39,732 nucleotides of DNA from Colwellia sp. GTDB lineage: Bacteria; Pseudomonadota; Gammaproteobacteria; Enterobacterales; Alteromonadaceae. This document shows positions 7,980-16,728 of the stretch, piece after piece. The stretch covers positions 1-39,732 of the forward strand of contig JAESPR010000056.1 of the NCBI GenBank assembly GCA_016765685.1. Reading direction: 5' to 3'. The notes under the pieces were generated by a model. It did not search any database, had not been told where the DNA came from, and worked only from the letters and a program-made list of their open reading frames with translations. Within the stretch, counting starts at the first letter, position 1. Each line of letters starts with the position of its first letter. Both the position numbers and the translations under genes were made by a program.

Positions 7980-10079
7980 ATGAAAAAGTTAACCATATTT
8001 CTAATAGTCGCTGTTGTTTTTCTTGCATACGTTTACCATACAAAAAACGATTCCAATTCAGAAAACGGAGGAAGCAGCAAAATTGAATCAAGCTTGGTAC
8101 AAAGCATAGGTAGTGGTGCATTCTCATATCAAAGTAAAAAATTCGCAACAAAAAAATTACAGAAACTAACAATAGCTAATGAACAGTGCAAAGAGAGAAA
8201 TTTAGATTTCTCCAGCCAAATTCAAAATATTCATCAAGTGCTTATTCAAGCTCTCGAATTTGAGCTGAAGCAAGGTAAAAGTGAAAGAGATCTATTAGCA
8301 TATTCGAATCAATATAAAACTTTTTACGATGGTTATGATGATCTACTTCTCCAAGCTAAGGTTAATATCGAAAAGGAAAAATATAATTACACCAGCTCCG
8401 TTGATATTCTAAGTGATTGGAATGGATTATCAGTGATCAATGGGTTCTCTTCACTAAATATTCCGATCATTGTTCAGGAATTAAAAGCATTTGGAGGCAG
8501 AAGTAATGGCTTAAGTCTGAAATTAGAGCTTGAGAGTGATATTAATAAATCAGATATTTACGACCTGCTTGAGAATAGTGAAAATTTTAATACCTATTTA
8601 GAATCTCCGCTTGGAATTAGCGGCAGCCCAGTAATATCACCCTCAATATTATTTGTTTTAACGGCAACACAGCTCGACATTGACGAATTTGAGCAAGCTG
8701 TTTCTTTGCAGACCTTTACTGTAAATGATGTCGCTATCGCCATAATAAACAATATGCCAATCGAATATTTAAAGTTGCTCGTTACTCAAACAAAATCAAT
8801 TGAAGATATGCCCTTAATTGTTCAAGGTCGTTACGATTCTTATGAAAGTTTGGCTGATATTGCTGCCTCTACGCATAACGTTGAACTTCTTAAATTGCTA
8901 GACCGGCATGGTATTCAAGCGACCAATGAACCAGGGATTATTACTGCAATGGATATCGCTATAATGAACTTGCCATCTAAAGCCAATGCATACCAAAACG
9001 TAGAGTCGTTCCCTAGTAAGTACCTAGATACCTTAAATTATCTAAACCTCAACGGTTATAAAGCGCATGGTATGGCATATCAAAATAACAACGAAGCAGT
9101 TGTTTCCTTTGCTGCTCCAAACAGAAGAAACCTTCAGATTACCAATGTATTAGATCCTAAATTAAGAGATTACCTTTACCAGATTGAGTTGATAGATGGT
9201 AGTTACAATATCCATCAACTACCCCCTGATAATTCGTTGGTTTCAAATGCTATTGAAACGATGGAAATGAGAAAAGTAGCTTTAAATGATAAATCTAAGT
9301 CATGTGAGTCTATTCGGGAAGAGTTATTAACTGAAGAAGGATTTGCTGATCACCGCGAAACTTATGATTTGATAAATGAAATTAAAAATAATGAAGAATA
9401 TATTGCGGAGCGATTACATGAAATCGATCCTGTATTAGTCAATTTATGGAGAGATTCTAACGCTATTAACCGCGTATCATTAGAAATAGACAGTAATTTT
9501 ATTAGTTTAATACGGGAAGGTAATTACCAACAAGCTCTTGATTACAGTGCTTCAAAACCTCTTACAACACAAGAAACTGATACGTTGTTAATATCACTGG
9601 TTCAAAATATAGAAGATATTGCACCCATTTGGAATGCAAGAGTATCGCCAAAACCTCCTTCTGGCTTATTCGCATTTAGATATCTTGATGCTGAAAAGTG
9701 GGAGCTTTTAAAGAATGAAGGCTTTGATTTTTCCATCAAAGATAAGTTTGGAAATGGCATATTTTTACCCTCAGTTTTAAATTCCACTACCGCTGTAGAA
9801 TTTTTGTTGGATAATGGCCTCAAACCAGAAATTGAAAGGCTTGGTTTGGATGCTTTAGATCTTCTCTTAGAAGAAACTTACGAAAAAGGACGATTGAATC
9901 CAAATTTGGGGCAAGTTTTAAATGAAATTAAAAGCTTTGAACCAAACCATTACTCTAGGGTAGCTAGAATTAAAAAGTTCTTTCCTAGTGAATACGAAAA
10001 GCTCATCAAAATAAATAAAAACCTTGAGCTAGTAGATGAAGTCAAAATTAACAGGTTTAGGTTATCGGCACTCTATTAG
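7980..10079 (+). CDS. Membrane-anchored protein with ankyrin-like segments, function unknown
   Basis: The 699-residue protein starts with one hydrophobic helix (residues 4-20), which looks like an uncleaved anchor or signal. The bulk is probably periplasmic and acidic to neutral, rich in predicted helices. Two stretches resemble ankyrin repeats: about residues 285-330 (SLADIAASTHNVELLKLLDR) and about 590-625 (TAVEFLLDNGLKPEIERLGL). No catalytic motif is recognised. Ankyrin-type units suggest protein binding, which is inference. It lies between the lipoprotein terminator and the transposon relics, so it could be either a host gene or surviving cargo. The ribosome-binding site before 7980 is poor. 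Confidence 0.65.
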   Translation: MKKLTIFLIVAVVFLAYVYHTKNDSNSENGGSSKIESSLVQSIGSGAFSYQSKKFATKKLQKLTIANEQCKERNLDFSSQIQNIHQVLIQALEFELKQGKSERDLLAYSNQYKTFYDGYDDLLLQAKVNIEKEKYNYTSSVDILSDWNGLSVINGFSSLNIPIIVQELKAFGGRSNGLSLKLELESDINKSDIYDLLENSENFNTYLESPLGISGSPVISPSILFVLTATQLDIDEFEQAVSLQTFTVNDVAIAIINNMPIEYLKLLVTQTKSIEDMPLIVQGRYDSYESLADIAASTHNVELLKLLDRHGIQATNEPGIITAMDIAIMNLPSKANAYQNVESFPSKYLDTLNYLNLNGYKAHGMAYQNNNEAVVSFAAPNRRNLQITNVLDPKLRDYLYQIELIDGSYNIHQLPPDNSLVSNAIETMEMRKVALNDKSKSCESIREELLTEEGFADHRETYDLINEIKNNEEYIAERLHEIDPVLVNLWRDSNAINRVSLEIDSNFISLIREGNYQQALDYSASKPLTTQETDTLLISLVQNIEDIAPIWNARVSPKPPSGLFAFRYLDAEKWELLKNEGFDFSIKDKFGNGIFLPSVLNSTTAVEFLLDNGLKPEIERLGLDALDLLLEETYEKGRLNPNLGQVLNEIKSFEPNHYSRVARIKKFFPSEYEKLIKINKNLELVDEVKINRFRLSALY

Positions 10080-10223
10080 ATATAAGGAGTAAACGGCTTT
10101 AAATTCAAAAATAAAACGACCACCTATGGTGAGCTTACGGCACAATAGCGTGACATCACGAATTTTAGGCGCAGCTTGACCTAGGCGGTTAAGCCTAAGT
10201 CACACTGTTTGAAATATTTTTGT
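10080..10223. other. Spacer beside the IS66 relic, with two small inverted repeats
   Basis: This stretch holds cgtga-ca-tcacg near 10150 and an imperfect pair gacctaggc / gcctaagtc near 10178-10201. It probably includes the downstream end of the IS66-type element, but no matching opposite end survives for comparison. Confidence 0.4.
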
Positions 10224-11745
10224 CTAAATGGTTGGATTTTTAGAGAGATAATTCCACGGTAAATAATTTTTTGGATGCACTTTTACCTGCTCTTTTTCAC
10301 GTTGCAATGTGGTGAAGTAGTCAAAAACATTGATGCCTGCCTCGCTTGCCGTTGCGATCACCGAGGTAATGACATCCCCAATCGTCGCGCCAAGTAAGGT
10401 TTTATGGAACATGGCATTCTTCCTATCGCGCACAACAATTTTTAGCATTGCTTCAATGCGATTATTGTCGATTTTTACACCTTCAATGCTGCAAAAACAT
10501 CTCAAACCATCGTAGTGTTTGATAAAATAGCGAATGGCTTTGCCTAAACCGCTGTTTTCTTCAACGGTTTCGTTGGCAAAATGAGTTTCTCCCCACAATT
10601 TTATCTCTTCCATGATGGGCATTGAGTGTTGCTGATGATAGATAAGTCTTGCGCTTGGGCTTAACTTTTCTTCTTTGGTATAATCGTCATTGACCCATAT
10701 TTCGCCATAACGGCTGAGAATATGCTCAACTTCCTCAGGAAAGTGATTGATAACATCAACAAATTGTCGTCTGGCGTGACTATTACACAGTGACATTGTC
10801 ACCTCGCGCCCCATCGGCCGGTTACTCGCCAGAGCATCGCTCATGATAAGTGGCTTGGCGCAAGAATGACTGCGTTTGTGTAAAATGCTGTCGATGAATT
10901 CCCCCGCGTGACCAATGTTCGTTTCAAATAAAACAATGTGGCGGTTATCTTGGGTGGTGGCGATAACGCCTGAGGTATAAACACCTGTACGTAAACGGGT
11001 TTTATCACTGTTACGGGCTTTTTTTATCAGAGGTTTCGCGTCAAGAATACGGTTGGTGGTATCGTCTAAATAATAATGCTTGGCGTCACTCGCTAAGTTG
11101 AAGAGCAATTGATACACCGGATAAATATCATTACAAACCAGCTCTACTTGGTCAAAGACCGTTGAAGCGGTGATTTTTACCCCCAGTAATTTTTGAATAC
11201 TGCTTTGGCGATAAAAAGGCAGTCCAGCAAAGTATTTGTAAATGGCCATTAAGGAGCGTGCTGAGTAACCATACTTTTGATAACGGTTGCCATCGGTTAA
11301 GACTTCTGTTGGTAACGGTGCAGTAAAATAAGCGCCGCAAGTATTACAGCGAAGACGCTCCATCACATGCTGCTCTGGTTTAAACGGGCTTTGGCCGGTG
11401 ATGCGCAATAAACTACCAGGCTCGGTTTTATAGACCTTACCGGTTAAGCACTCAACACAGCTATCGCCTTTTTTAACTCAACTAGCGAGTGAACGACAAC
11501 CGTGGGTTTAACCGGAGTGAAACCGTCATCATCACTTTTACGTTTTTTGTTTTTCTTAGCCGATGACACTTTCGCTTTTTTGAGCACTGAGCCTAGCTTT
11601 TCAGAGGATTTTTCAATACCTAATAATTTGCGCAATTTATGCACGGTCACATCGTGGTTCGCTAAGCGAGTTTGCGTGGTTGCTAAGGTCAGTAAAGCGT
11701 CAAGCAATAACTGATAGTCCTCACTACTCAACGCAAGATTGTTTT
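10224..11745 (-). pseudogene. IS66-family transposase, 5' end lost and frame broken once
   Basis: Two adjoining frames together give an IS66-type transposase. The N-terminal part (from about 11745 to 11444) has LSSEDYQLLLDALLTL and HKLRKLLGIEKSSEKL. The main part (11408-10224) has the zinc-finger-like LRCNTCGAYF and the catalytic core with YYLDDTTN, MSDALASN and NRIEAML as likely D, D, E residues. The frames differ by -1 at a run of six A (11469-11474 on the plus strand). Crossing it gives KKGDSCVECLTGKVYK, the expected family sequence. The start codon and anything upstream are replaced by IS110 sequence. Subgroups with only this one gene exist in the family, so missing tnpA/tnpB alone is not proof of decay. 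Confidence 0.85.
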
Positions 11746-12200
11746 CTTCTCTCTTTGACGCATATAAGCACGTAACGTCACATAGTCGTCTTCTGGCCTG
11801 AAAGCACCGTTGAGCAGTCCATATGTGTGCAATTGCTGTAACCATTGACAGTCTTTTACATCTGTTTACGGCCCGTGACATTTTTTACATGCCGCGCATT
11901 CACTAAAATGACCTTTAACCCTCTGCTTTCTAAAATTTCAAAAGCAGGGATCCAGTAAACACCTGTAGATTCCATTGCGACAGTAGTGATGCCGATTTTT
12001 ACCAGCCAATTAGCCATATCCTCAAGATCAGGGGTAAAGCAGCCAAATTTTTTTACGCTATCGTCATCTAGGGATGAGGGTACCGCTACATAATGCTCTC
12101 GAGAACCAATATCTATACCTGCAGCATACAAATTAACTTGATCTAAATGCTCCTGTACTCTTTTTTTTCGATTTTTAGTGCTGTTTTTTTTGCTTTTCAT
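11745..12200 (-). pseudogene. IS110-family transposase, 5' part only, frameshifted
   Basis: The best start is the ATG at 12198-12200, behind a GGGAG, rather than the longer frame from 12239. The RuvC-like DEDD domain is visible: AAGIDIGSREHYVAV with the first Asp and MESTGVYWIPAFEIL with the Glu. The frame stops after VKNVTGRKQM. One extra A at 11865-11867 restores KTDVKDCQWLQQLHTYGLLN and continues to YMRQREK, where IS66-type sequence takes over near 11745. The whole C-terminal Transposase_20 domain with its catalytic serine is missing, so the protein cannot work. Confidence 0.85.
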
Positions 12201-12239
12201 CTTACATTCTCCCATGCTAGTAAAAGCATGCTTGAACAT

Positions 12240-12378
12240 CGGATAATCAATAAGACAACATTCTTCTAAACGGGATCGCTATTGCGTCACCAGTGATGGG
12301 GTAGCTTATCCGAGCCTATGCTAATTATCGGGCTTTTCGGCACCAGTGATAATTCAGGCTTTTTGTTCAAGTATGCAC
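12240..12378 (-). other. Non-coding leader of the IS110 relic, possible bridge-RNA remnant
   Basis: The 139 bases upstream of the IS110 frame contain an extended stem: agcct (12313-12317) pairs with aggct (12356-12360), and aattatc (12323-12329) with gataatt (12348-12354). A 10-base direct repeat, caccagtgat, occurs at 12288 and 12341. IS110-group elements are known to encode a structured bridge RNA in this upstream end. That this is such a remnant is inference from position and folding only. The junction with the tnsB fragment lies near 12380-12420. Confidence 0.35.
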
Positions 12379-12942
12379 TTAAAGCATAGCTGAACCACTA
12401 AAGTTACTCGTAGATGGTTGAGGCGCAGCCGCTGTTTTGCTAAATAGTCTCTCAATGAACGAATCAATCACCACCCCTGTACCAGGCATATATACCCTTG
12501 GCCGACCAAGCTTTTTATCAGTAGTTATACGTTTTTTTCCTTTTGCCCCTGAATTTTTGTAATGAGGAAGTAATGCATTGGGTGTTTGTCCACGCTGCCA
12601 ATAACGGCGTGCTAACCTATAAAGCGTTTGTTTAGTTGATCGCGACTTTGCTAAGTAATACTCCGCAGAGTCTAACAATGGTTTTATTAGCTGATAGTTA
12701 TAATCTCGTTTTGTTTTAGCTATTGAGCCTTGTTCCGGTGTTTGAAAAGCCAGTTCAGCGTAAGGGTCTTCTACTCTGAACAATACCTCTTCATCAATTG
12801 CAATGCATAGTTCTTCTTTATTCACCAGCTGGGGAAAAACCGACATATCTTCCAGAGCAATCCATATCAGGTGTTCGGGCATCAACAGTAAAACTCTAAA
12901 AGACACGTTGTTGTATTTAACAACCTCATTGATTTGAAACAC
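12379..12942 (-). pseudogene. tnsB: TnsB-like transposase, N-terminal fragment
   Basis: TnsB is the DDE transposase of Tn7-like elements and binds the repeats in both ends. Only about 187 of the usual roughly 700 residues remain. They include the N-terminal DNA-binding region with LYRLARRYWQRGQTPNALLP and the basic GKKRITTDKKLGRPR. The DDE catalytic core is gone; the frame runs into IS110-side sequence and stops. The start is GTG at 12940-12942 behind a strong AGGAGG. It follows tnsA by 49 bp on the same strand, as in Tn7. Confidence 0.8.
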
Positions 12943-12991
12943 GATAAGCCTCCTGCAACAATTTGACTGTTCCTATTTTTAATTGATACGC

Positions 12992-13752
12992 CTATAATTT
13001 AGGCGCTAGGATAAAAATATCAAAGATAAAACAACGCTTTGCCAATAAGTGTCTTACCTCAGCTAGTGATTCACCAATTTGAAGTTCATACGCTATATCT
13101 AAACTCTTGCAGATATCGATAATATTTTTATTAGGGCTTTGAGAAAAGTGATGAACATAATAATCAATACGCTGCAATAACAGCTCTATATCAATTTCAT
13201 CTTGCTGAGCAGGGTAAAGCCATTTTATATTTTTAATAATGGTCTGAGGAATATCCTGTTCGGTGATCAGATACCAAGGCACTTCCTTTAATAGCCAATA
13301 TCGTCGCTCTAGCTCAATTTTTCAACTGCTCTAGCGTCATCTAAAGCTTCTGCGTATTTGGCCTGAAGAACAAATTTTGGTTGTTGCTGATCATGAGAGT
13401 TAACGAGAAAATCAGATGACATATATTGCTTTATGCCTGATTGGCTAGGGTGTTCAATACCAGTCTCTAAGGCAATCTGGGAAGTAGTATCGATTTCTAA
13501 CGGAAATTGTTCACGAATCTGTATAACGTCTTGATGCCATTCAAGTAACAAAAATACAGCAAGCTCTAGATCTGATAGTAGGTGGTGGGTGCGTTGGGAC
13601 TTATGACCAAAAACCCTATGTACTCTGCCATCAGAGGGTAAATCCCTGACAGTGATCCAGGGTTTGTACTCCGCATTTTGTCCAGAGCCTCTGCCTTCTT
13701 TAATCCATTTCTTGTTCTTAGCATCCGAGTTGCCAAATTTTCTCGTAGCCAT
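12992..13752 (-). pseudogene. tnsA: TnsA-like endonuclease, one frameshift
   Basis: TnsA makes the 5'-strand cuts at Tn7 ends together with TnsB. The N-terminal nuclease domain is complete, with Glu63 (SDLELAVF), Asp114 (YMSSDFLV) and Lys132 (VLQAKYA), the same residue numbers as the catalytic triad of Tn7 TnsA. The frame stops after residue 147. Adding one A in the run at 13318-13322 gives EKIELERRYWLLKEVPWYL and joins it to the C-terminal domain (TnsC-contact region) that ends at 12992, giving about 253 residues in total. Either it is a pseudogene or the base is a sequence error. Confidence 0.85.
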
Positions 13753-13756
13753 AAAA

Positions 13757-13801
13757 AACCGCCTTGTTTATGCTCATATATTGAGCATAGCTAGGACGGT
13801 T
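13757..13801 (-). terminator. Hairpin with T-run directly before tnsA
   Basis: Imperfect 20-base arms (aaccgtcctagctatgctca and tgagcataaacaaggcggtt on the minus strand) flank an ATATA loop and are followed by six T ending at the tnsA ATG. The inner eight pairs are perfect. It looks like an intrinsic terminator that would stop transcripts entering from glmS. It might also be an operator. Confidence 0.55.
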
Positions 13802-13850
13802 TCAGCATGCAACTTTATTACTCAGTATGATACTTTATTACTCTCTCACA
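13802..13850 (-). mobile_element. Right end of the Tn7-like element with two TnsB-type repeats
   Basis: Two adjacent 20-base repeats, at 13802-13821 and 13822-13841, match at 17 of 20 positions and share the core gtaataaagt on the minus strand. They are followed outward by GAGAG and TGT at 13848-13850. Tn7-like ends begin with TGT and carry such TnsB sites. The TGT lies 25 bases beyond the glmS stop, the Tn7 insertion distance. The bases caagc at 13851-13855 would be the 5-bp target duplication; its partner was not found. Confidence 0.75.
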
Positions 13851-13911
13851 CAAGCTGCCTTTTCCCCAAACCTCGTTATTCAACCGTAACTGACTTAGCC
13901 AAATTTCTCGG
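13851..13911. other. attTn7 region (glmS 3' end and insertion point)
   Basis: The conserved codons for the GlmS C-terminus (NLAKSVTVE) are the sequence that TnsD-type proteins read in other bacteria. The transposon end begins 25 bases after the stop. Identification is by position and by the adjoining tns genes. Confidence 0.75.
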
Positions 13912-15708
13912 CTGATCTACATCAGTTCCTTTAATAATGGCCACATAATATGAAAGTAACTGTAATGGCAAGGTGTAAACAATGGGCGCTATTAATTCAT
14001 CACAAACAGGTACATCAATAACTTTCATCGTATCATCACTGGTAAAATTCGCTTTGCTATCAGCAAACACATACATTAAACCGCCACGAGCACGTACTTC
14101 TTCTACGTTTGATTTAAGTTTTTCAATTAAATCATTTTGCGGTGCAACAACAATTACCGGCATTTCCGCATCAATTAGTGCTAATGGACCATGCTTAAGT
14201 TCGCCTGCTGCGTAAGCCTCTGCGTGTATGTAGGATATTTCTTTAAGCTTTAATGCGCCTTCCATTGCAATAGGATACTGATCGCCACGACCTAAAAATA
14301 AGGCATGGTTTTTATCAGCAAAATCTTCGGCTAACTCTTCAATAGATGAAGCAAGAGCAAGTACTTCATCTAATTTGCTTGGCAGGGTCATTAATGATTG
14401 TGCAATTTCAGCTTGTTTTTCCGATGACATGCCGTGATGTTGCCCAATAGCTAACGTCATCATCATCAAGCCAACAAGCTGGGTTGTAAAGGCTTTAGTT
14501 GATGCTACGCCAATTTCTACGCCCGCTTTGGTCATAAAGGTAAGGTCTGATTCACGTACTAATGATGAACTGTCAACATTACAAATAACTAAGCTTGCGC
14601 GATAACCTAATTCTTTTGCTAATCGCAGAGCGGCTAAGGTATCAGCGGTTTCACCTGATTGCGAAATAGTAACAATGAGTGCATTTTTAGGCACATGAGA
14701 TTTTCGGTATCTAAATTCACTAGCAATTTCAATGTTACATGATACGCCCGCTAACGCTTCTAACCAGTAACGTGCCACCATGCCTGAATGATAACTGGTA
14801 CCACAGGCAATAATTTGTACATGCTCTATTTCTTTGAATATTTCGTCAGCGCCAACGCCGAAAGTATTAACATCAAGTACACCACCAACTAAACGCCCCT
14901 CTAAGGTATTACGAATGGCGGTAGGTTGTTCGTAGGTTTCTTTAAGCATGTAGTGGCGGTATTCACCTTTATCGCCTGCATCATTGCTAGCACTGCTTTC
15001 TTTTACTTCACGTTCAACCTTGTTGCCATCAATATCAAATATGCTTACCTCAAAACGAGTAACTTCGGCAACATCACCTTCTTCTAAAAAAGCAAAACGG
15101 CGCGTTACCGGCAATAACGCCATCATATCTGAGGCGATAAAATTTTCACCTAAACCGTAACCGATAACCAAAGGGCTACCTGAGCGGGCGACTACAATAC
15201 GATCTTTATCGGTACTATCCATCACCACAGTGCCGTATGCACCTTCTAATTGTTTAACCGTTTTTTGTACGGCGGTTATTAAGTTATCCGTGCTTTTTAA
15301 TTCATGATGCACCAAATGACCAATAACTTCGGTATCTGTTTGCGAAACAAATTCATACCCTAATGCTTGTAGTTGGCTGCGCAGTGCTTGATGGTTTTCA
15401 ATAATACCATTATGCACCACAGCAATATTACTATTTGAAAAATGTGGGTGAGCGTTCACTTCGCTTGGTACGCCATGTGTAGCCCAACGAGTATGAGCAA
15501 TACCGGTACCACCACTTAAAGGCGAGTCGTGCAATGCTTGCGCTAATTCTTGCACTTTTCCTAACCGTTTAACGCTGGCTAACTGGTTTTGTTGATCGAT
15601 TGTTGCCACGCCGGCTGAATCATAACCACGATATTCTAAGCGTCTTAATCCTTCAACTAAGATCTCTGTTACGTCTCGTTGTGCTACTGCACCTACTATT
15701 CCACACAT
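13876..15708 (-). CDS. glmS: Glucosamine-6-phosphate synthase GlmS
   Basis: This isomerising glutamine-fructose-6-phosphate aminotransferase makes glucosamine-6-phosphate, the first step toward UDP-GlcNAc for peptidoglycan and lipopolysaccharide. The 610 residues are the usual size. After Met1 the catalytic Cys2 starts the class II glutaminase domain (MCGIVGAV, later HTRWATHG and HNGIIENH). Two SIS sugar-isomerase domains follow ([29 protein letters not shown]), then the [13 protein letters not shown] tail. It is the last gene of the glm cluster, 167 bp after the DeoR-type gene. No GlmY/GlmZ-type control could be judged from the leader. Confidence 0.97.
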   Translation of the reverse strand: MCGIVGAVAQRDVTEILVEGLRRLEYRGYDSAGVATIDQQNQLASVKRLGKVQELAQALHDSPLSGGTGIAHTRWATHGVPSEVNAHPHFSNSNIAVVHNGIIENHQALRSQLQALGYEFVSQTDTEVIGHLVHHELKSTDNLITAVQKTVKQLEGAYGTVVMDSTDKDRIVVARSGSPLVIGYGLGENFIASDMMALLPVTRRFAFLEEGDVAEVTRFEVSIFDIDGNKVEREVKESSASNDAGDKGEYRHYMLKETYEQPTAIRNTLEGRLVGGVLDVNTFGVGADEIFKEIEHVQIIACGTSYHSGMVARYWLEALAGVSCNIEIASEFRYRKSHVPKNALIVTISQSGETADTLAALRLAKELGYRASLVICNVDSSSLVRESDLTFMTKAGVEIGVASTKAFTTQLVGLMMMTLAIGQHHGMSSEKQAEIAQSLMTLPSKLDEVLALASSIEELAEDFADKNHALFLGRGDQYPIAMEGALKLKEISYIHAEAYAAGELKHGPLALIDAEMPVIVVAPQNDLIEKLKSNVEEVRARGGLMYVFADSKANFTSDDTMKVIDVPVCDELIAPIVYTLPLQLLSYYVAIIKGTDVDQPRNLAKSVTVE

Positions 15709-15875
15709 AGTCTTTATCCTTTGTTTAGTGACTATTCACCGTGTCGTTGTAAAGATCAATTTAGGTGTCAAATGTACTCATTGACTAACGTCAATTCCGT
15801 GCATCTTCCTTTAAATTGAACCATACAACTTAACGTTGAACAGCCATATATCAATCACTAGTTTTATTTCTGCTA

Positions 15876-16643
15876 TTAACTCGCTTTGGCGCATATTAAA
15901 TTCACACCTTGAGCGACTAGTTGTGCTCTTACAGACTCAGGTAAATCATCATCAGTAATTAGGGTGTGTATTTGTTGCCAACCTAACTCTAGGTTAGGTA
16001 TTTTTTTCGCTATTTTATCTGACTCAACCATAACGATGACTTCACGTGCCACTTCGGCCATAACGCGGCTTAAGCCGATTAATTCGTTAAAAGTGGTGGT
16101 GCCTCGTTCAATATCTATACCGTCTGCACCAATAAATAATTGGTCAAAATCATACGAACGCAATACTTGTTCAGCGACTTGACCTTGAAATGCTTCTGAA
16201 TTTGCATCCCAAGTGCCACCGGTCATCAATAAGGTGGGTTCATTCTCTAAGGCGTGAATTTCATTGGCAATGCTCAGCGCATTTGTCATCACCACTAAAC
16301 CTTTTTTGTTTTCTAATTCAGCTACCAATGCAGAGGTTGTTTGGCCGCTATCAATAATAATACGGTGATGATCTCTGATTAATGTTGCCGCATGTTTAGC
16401 AATCATTTTCTTTTGTTTAGAAAGTTTTTCACTTTTAGGCTCGGTTATTTCACTCGGCAATGCAATAGCGCCACCATAACGCCTTAATAATAAACCACTG
16501 TTTTCTAGCGTCGCCAGATCTTTTCTGATGGAAACTTCTGAAATATCAAATTGTTTGGCTAGGCTGTCAACGCTTACTTCACCCTTAAGGTTAAGCTCGG
16601 CAATAATACGATGACGACGTTGTTGAGTATTTCTTTTAGACAT
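15876..16643 (-). CDS. DeoR-family transcriptional regulator of the glm cluster
   Basis: It has an N-terminal winged helix (about residues 5-57: RRHRIIAELNLKGEVSVDSL, then DISEVSIRKDL), followed by the DeoR sensor domain with the ISOCOT fold (IIDSGQTTSALV, MTNALSIANEI, GADGID). Such proteins usually sense a phosphorylated sugar. I chose the ATG at 16641-16643 (255 residues, MSKRNTQQ) over a TTG five codons upstream because it gives the standard family start. Lying directly before glmS, it probably controls amino-sugar synthesis in response to a hexosamine phosphate; that is inference. A paired inverted repeat just upstream suggests self-regulation. Confidence 0.88.
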   Translation of the reverse strand: MSKRNTQQRRHRIIAELNLKGEVSVDSLAKQFDISEVSIRKDLATLENSGLLLRRYGGAIALPSEITEPKSEKLSKQKKMIAKHAATLIRDHHRIIIDSGQTTSALVAELENKKGLVVMTNALSIANEIHALENEPTLLMTGGTWDANSEAFQGQVAEQVLRSYDFDQLFIGADGIDIERGTTTFNELIGLSRVMAEVAREVIVMVESDKIAKKIPNLELGWQQIHTLITDDDLPESVRAQLVAQGVNLICAKAS

Positions 16644-16666
16644 GGATTCTTTAGACAAATCTTTAG

Positions 16667-16711
16667 TTATCTTTCACTTTGGTTGTTATTATGTTTCAAA
16701 TCGAAAGATAA
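16667..16711 (-). promoter_or_regulatory. Putative operator pair of the DeoR-type regulator
   Basis: A perfect 9-base inverted repeat, ttatctttc (16667-16675) and gaaagataa (16703-16711), has centres 36 bp apart. A smaller tttc/gaaa pair is nested in the distal part. CTTTC-type half sites spaced over several turns are typical of DeoR/AgaR-like regulators. The pair sits 24-68 bp upstream of the regulator's ATG. Confidence 0.5.
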
Positions 16712-16728
16712 TGCAATAAACCTGCAAA

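Noticed and set aside
8694-8701. Another caagctgt, tested as transposon left end
   Set aside because: It lies in the middle of an intact reading frame and again has no TnsB-type repeats nearby.
13318-13322. Programmed frameshift in tnsA
   Set aside because: The run is only five A and the preceding codon GAA would re-pair poorly after a -1 slip. A simple base loss is more likely.
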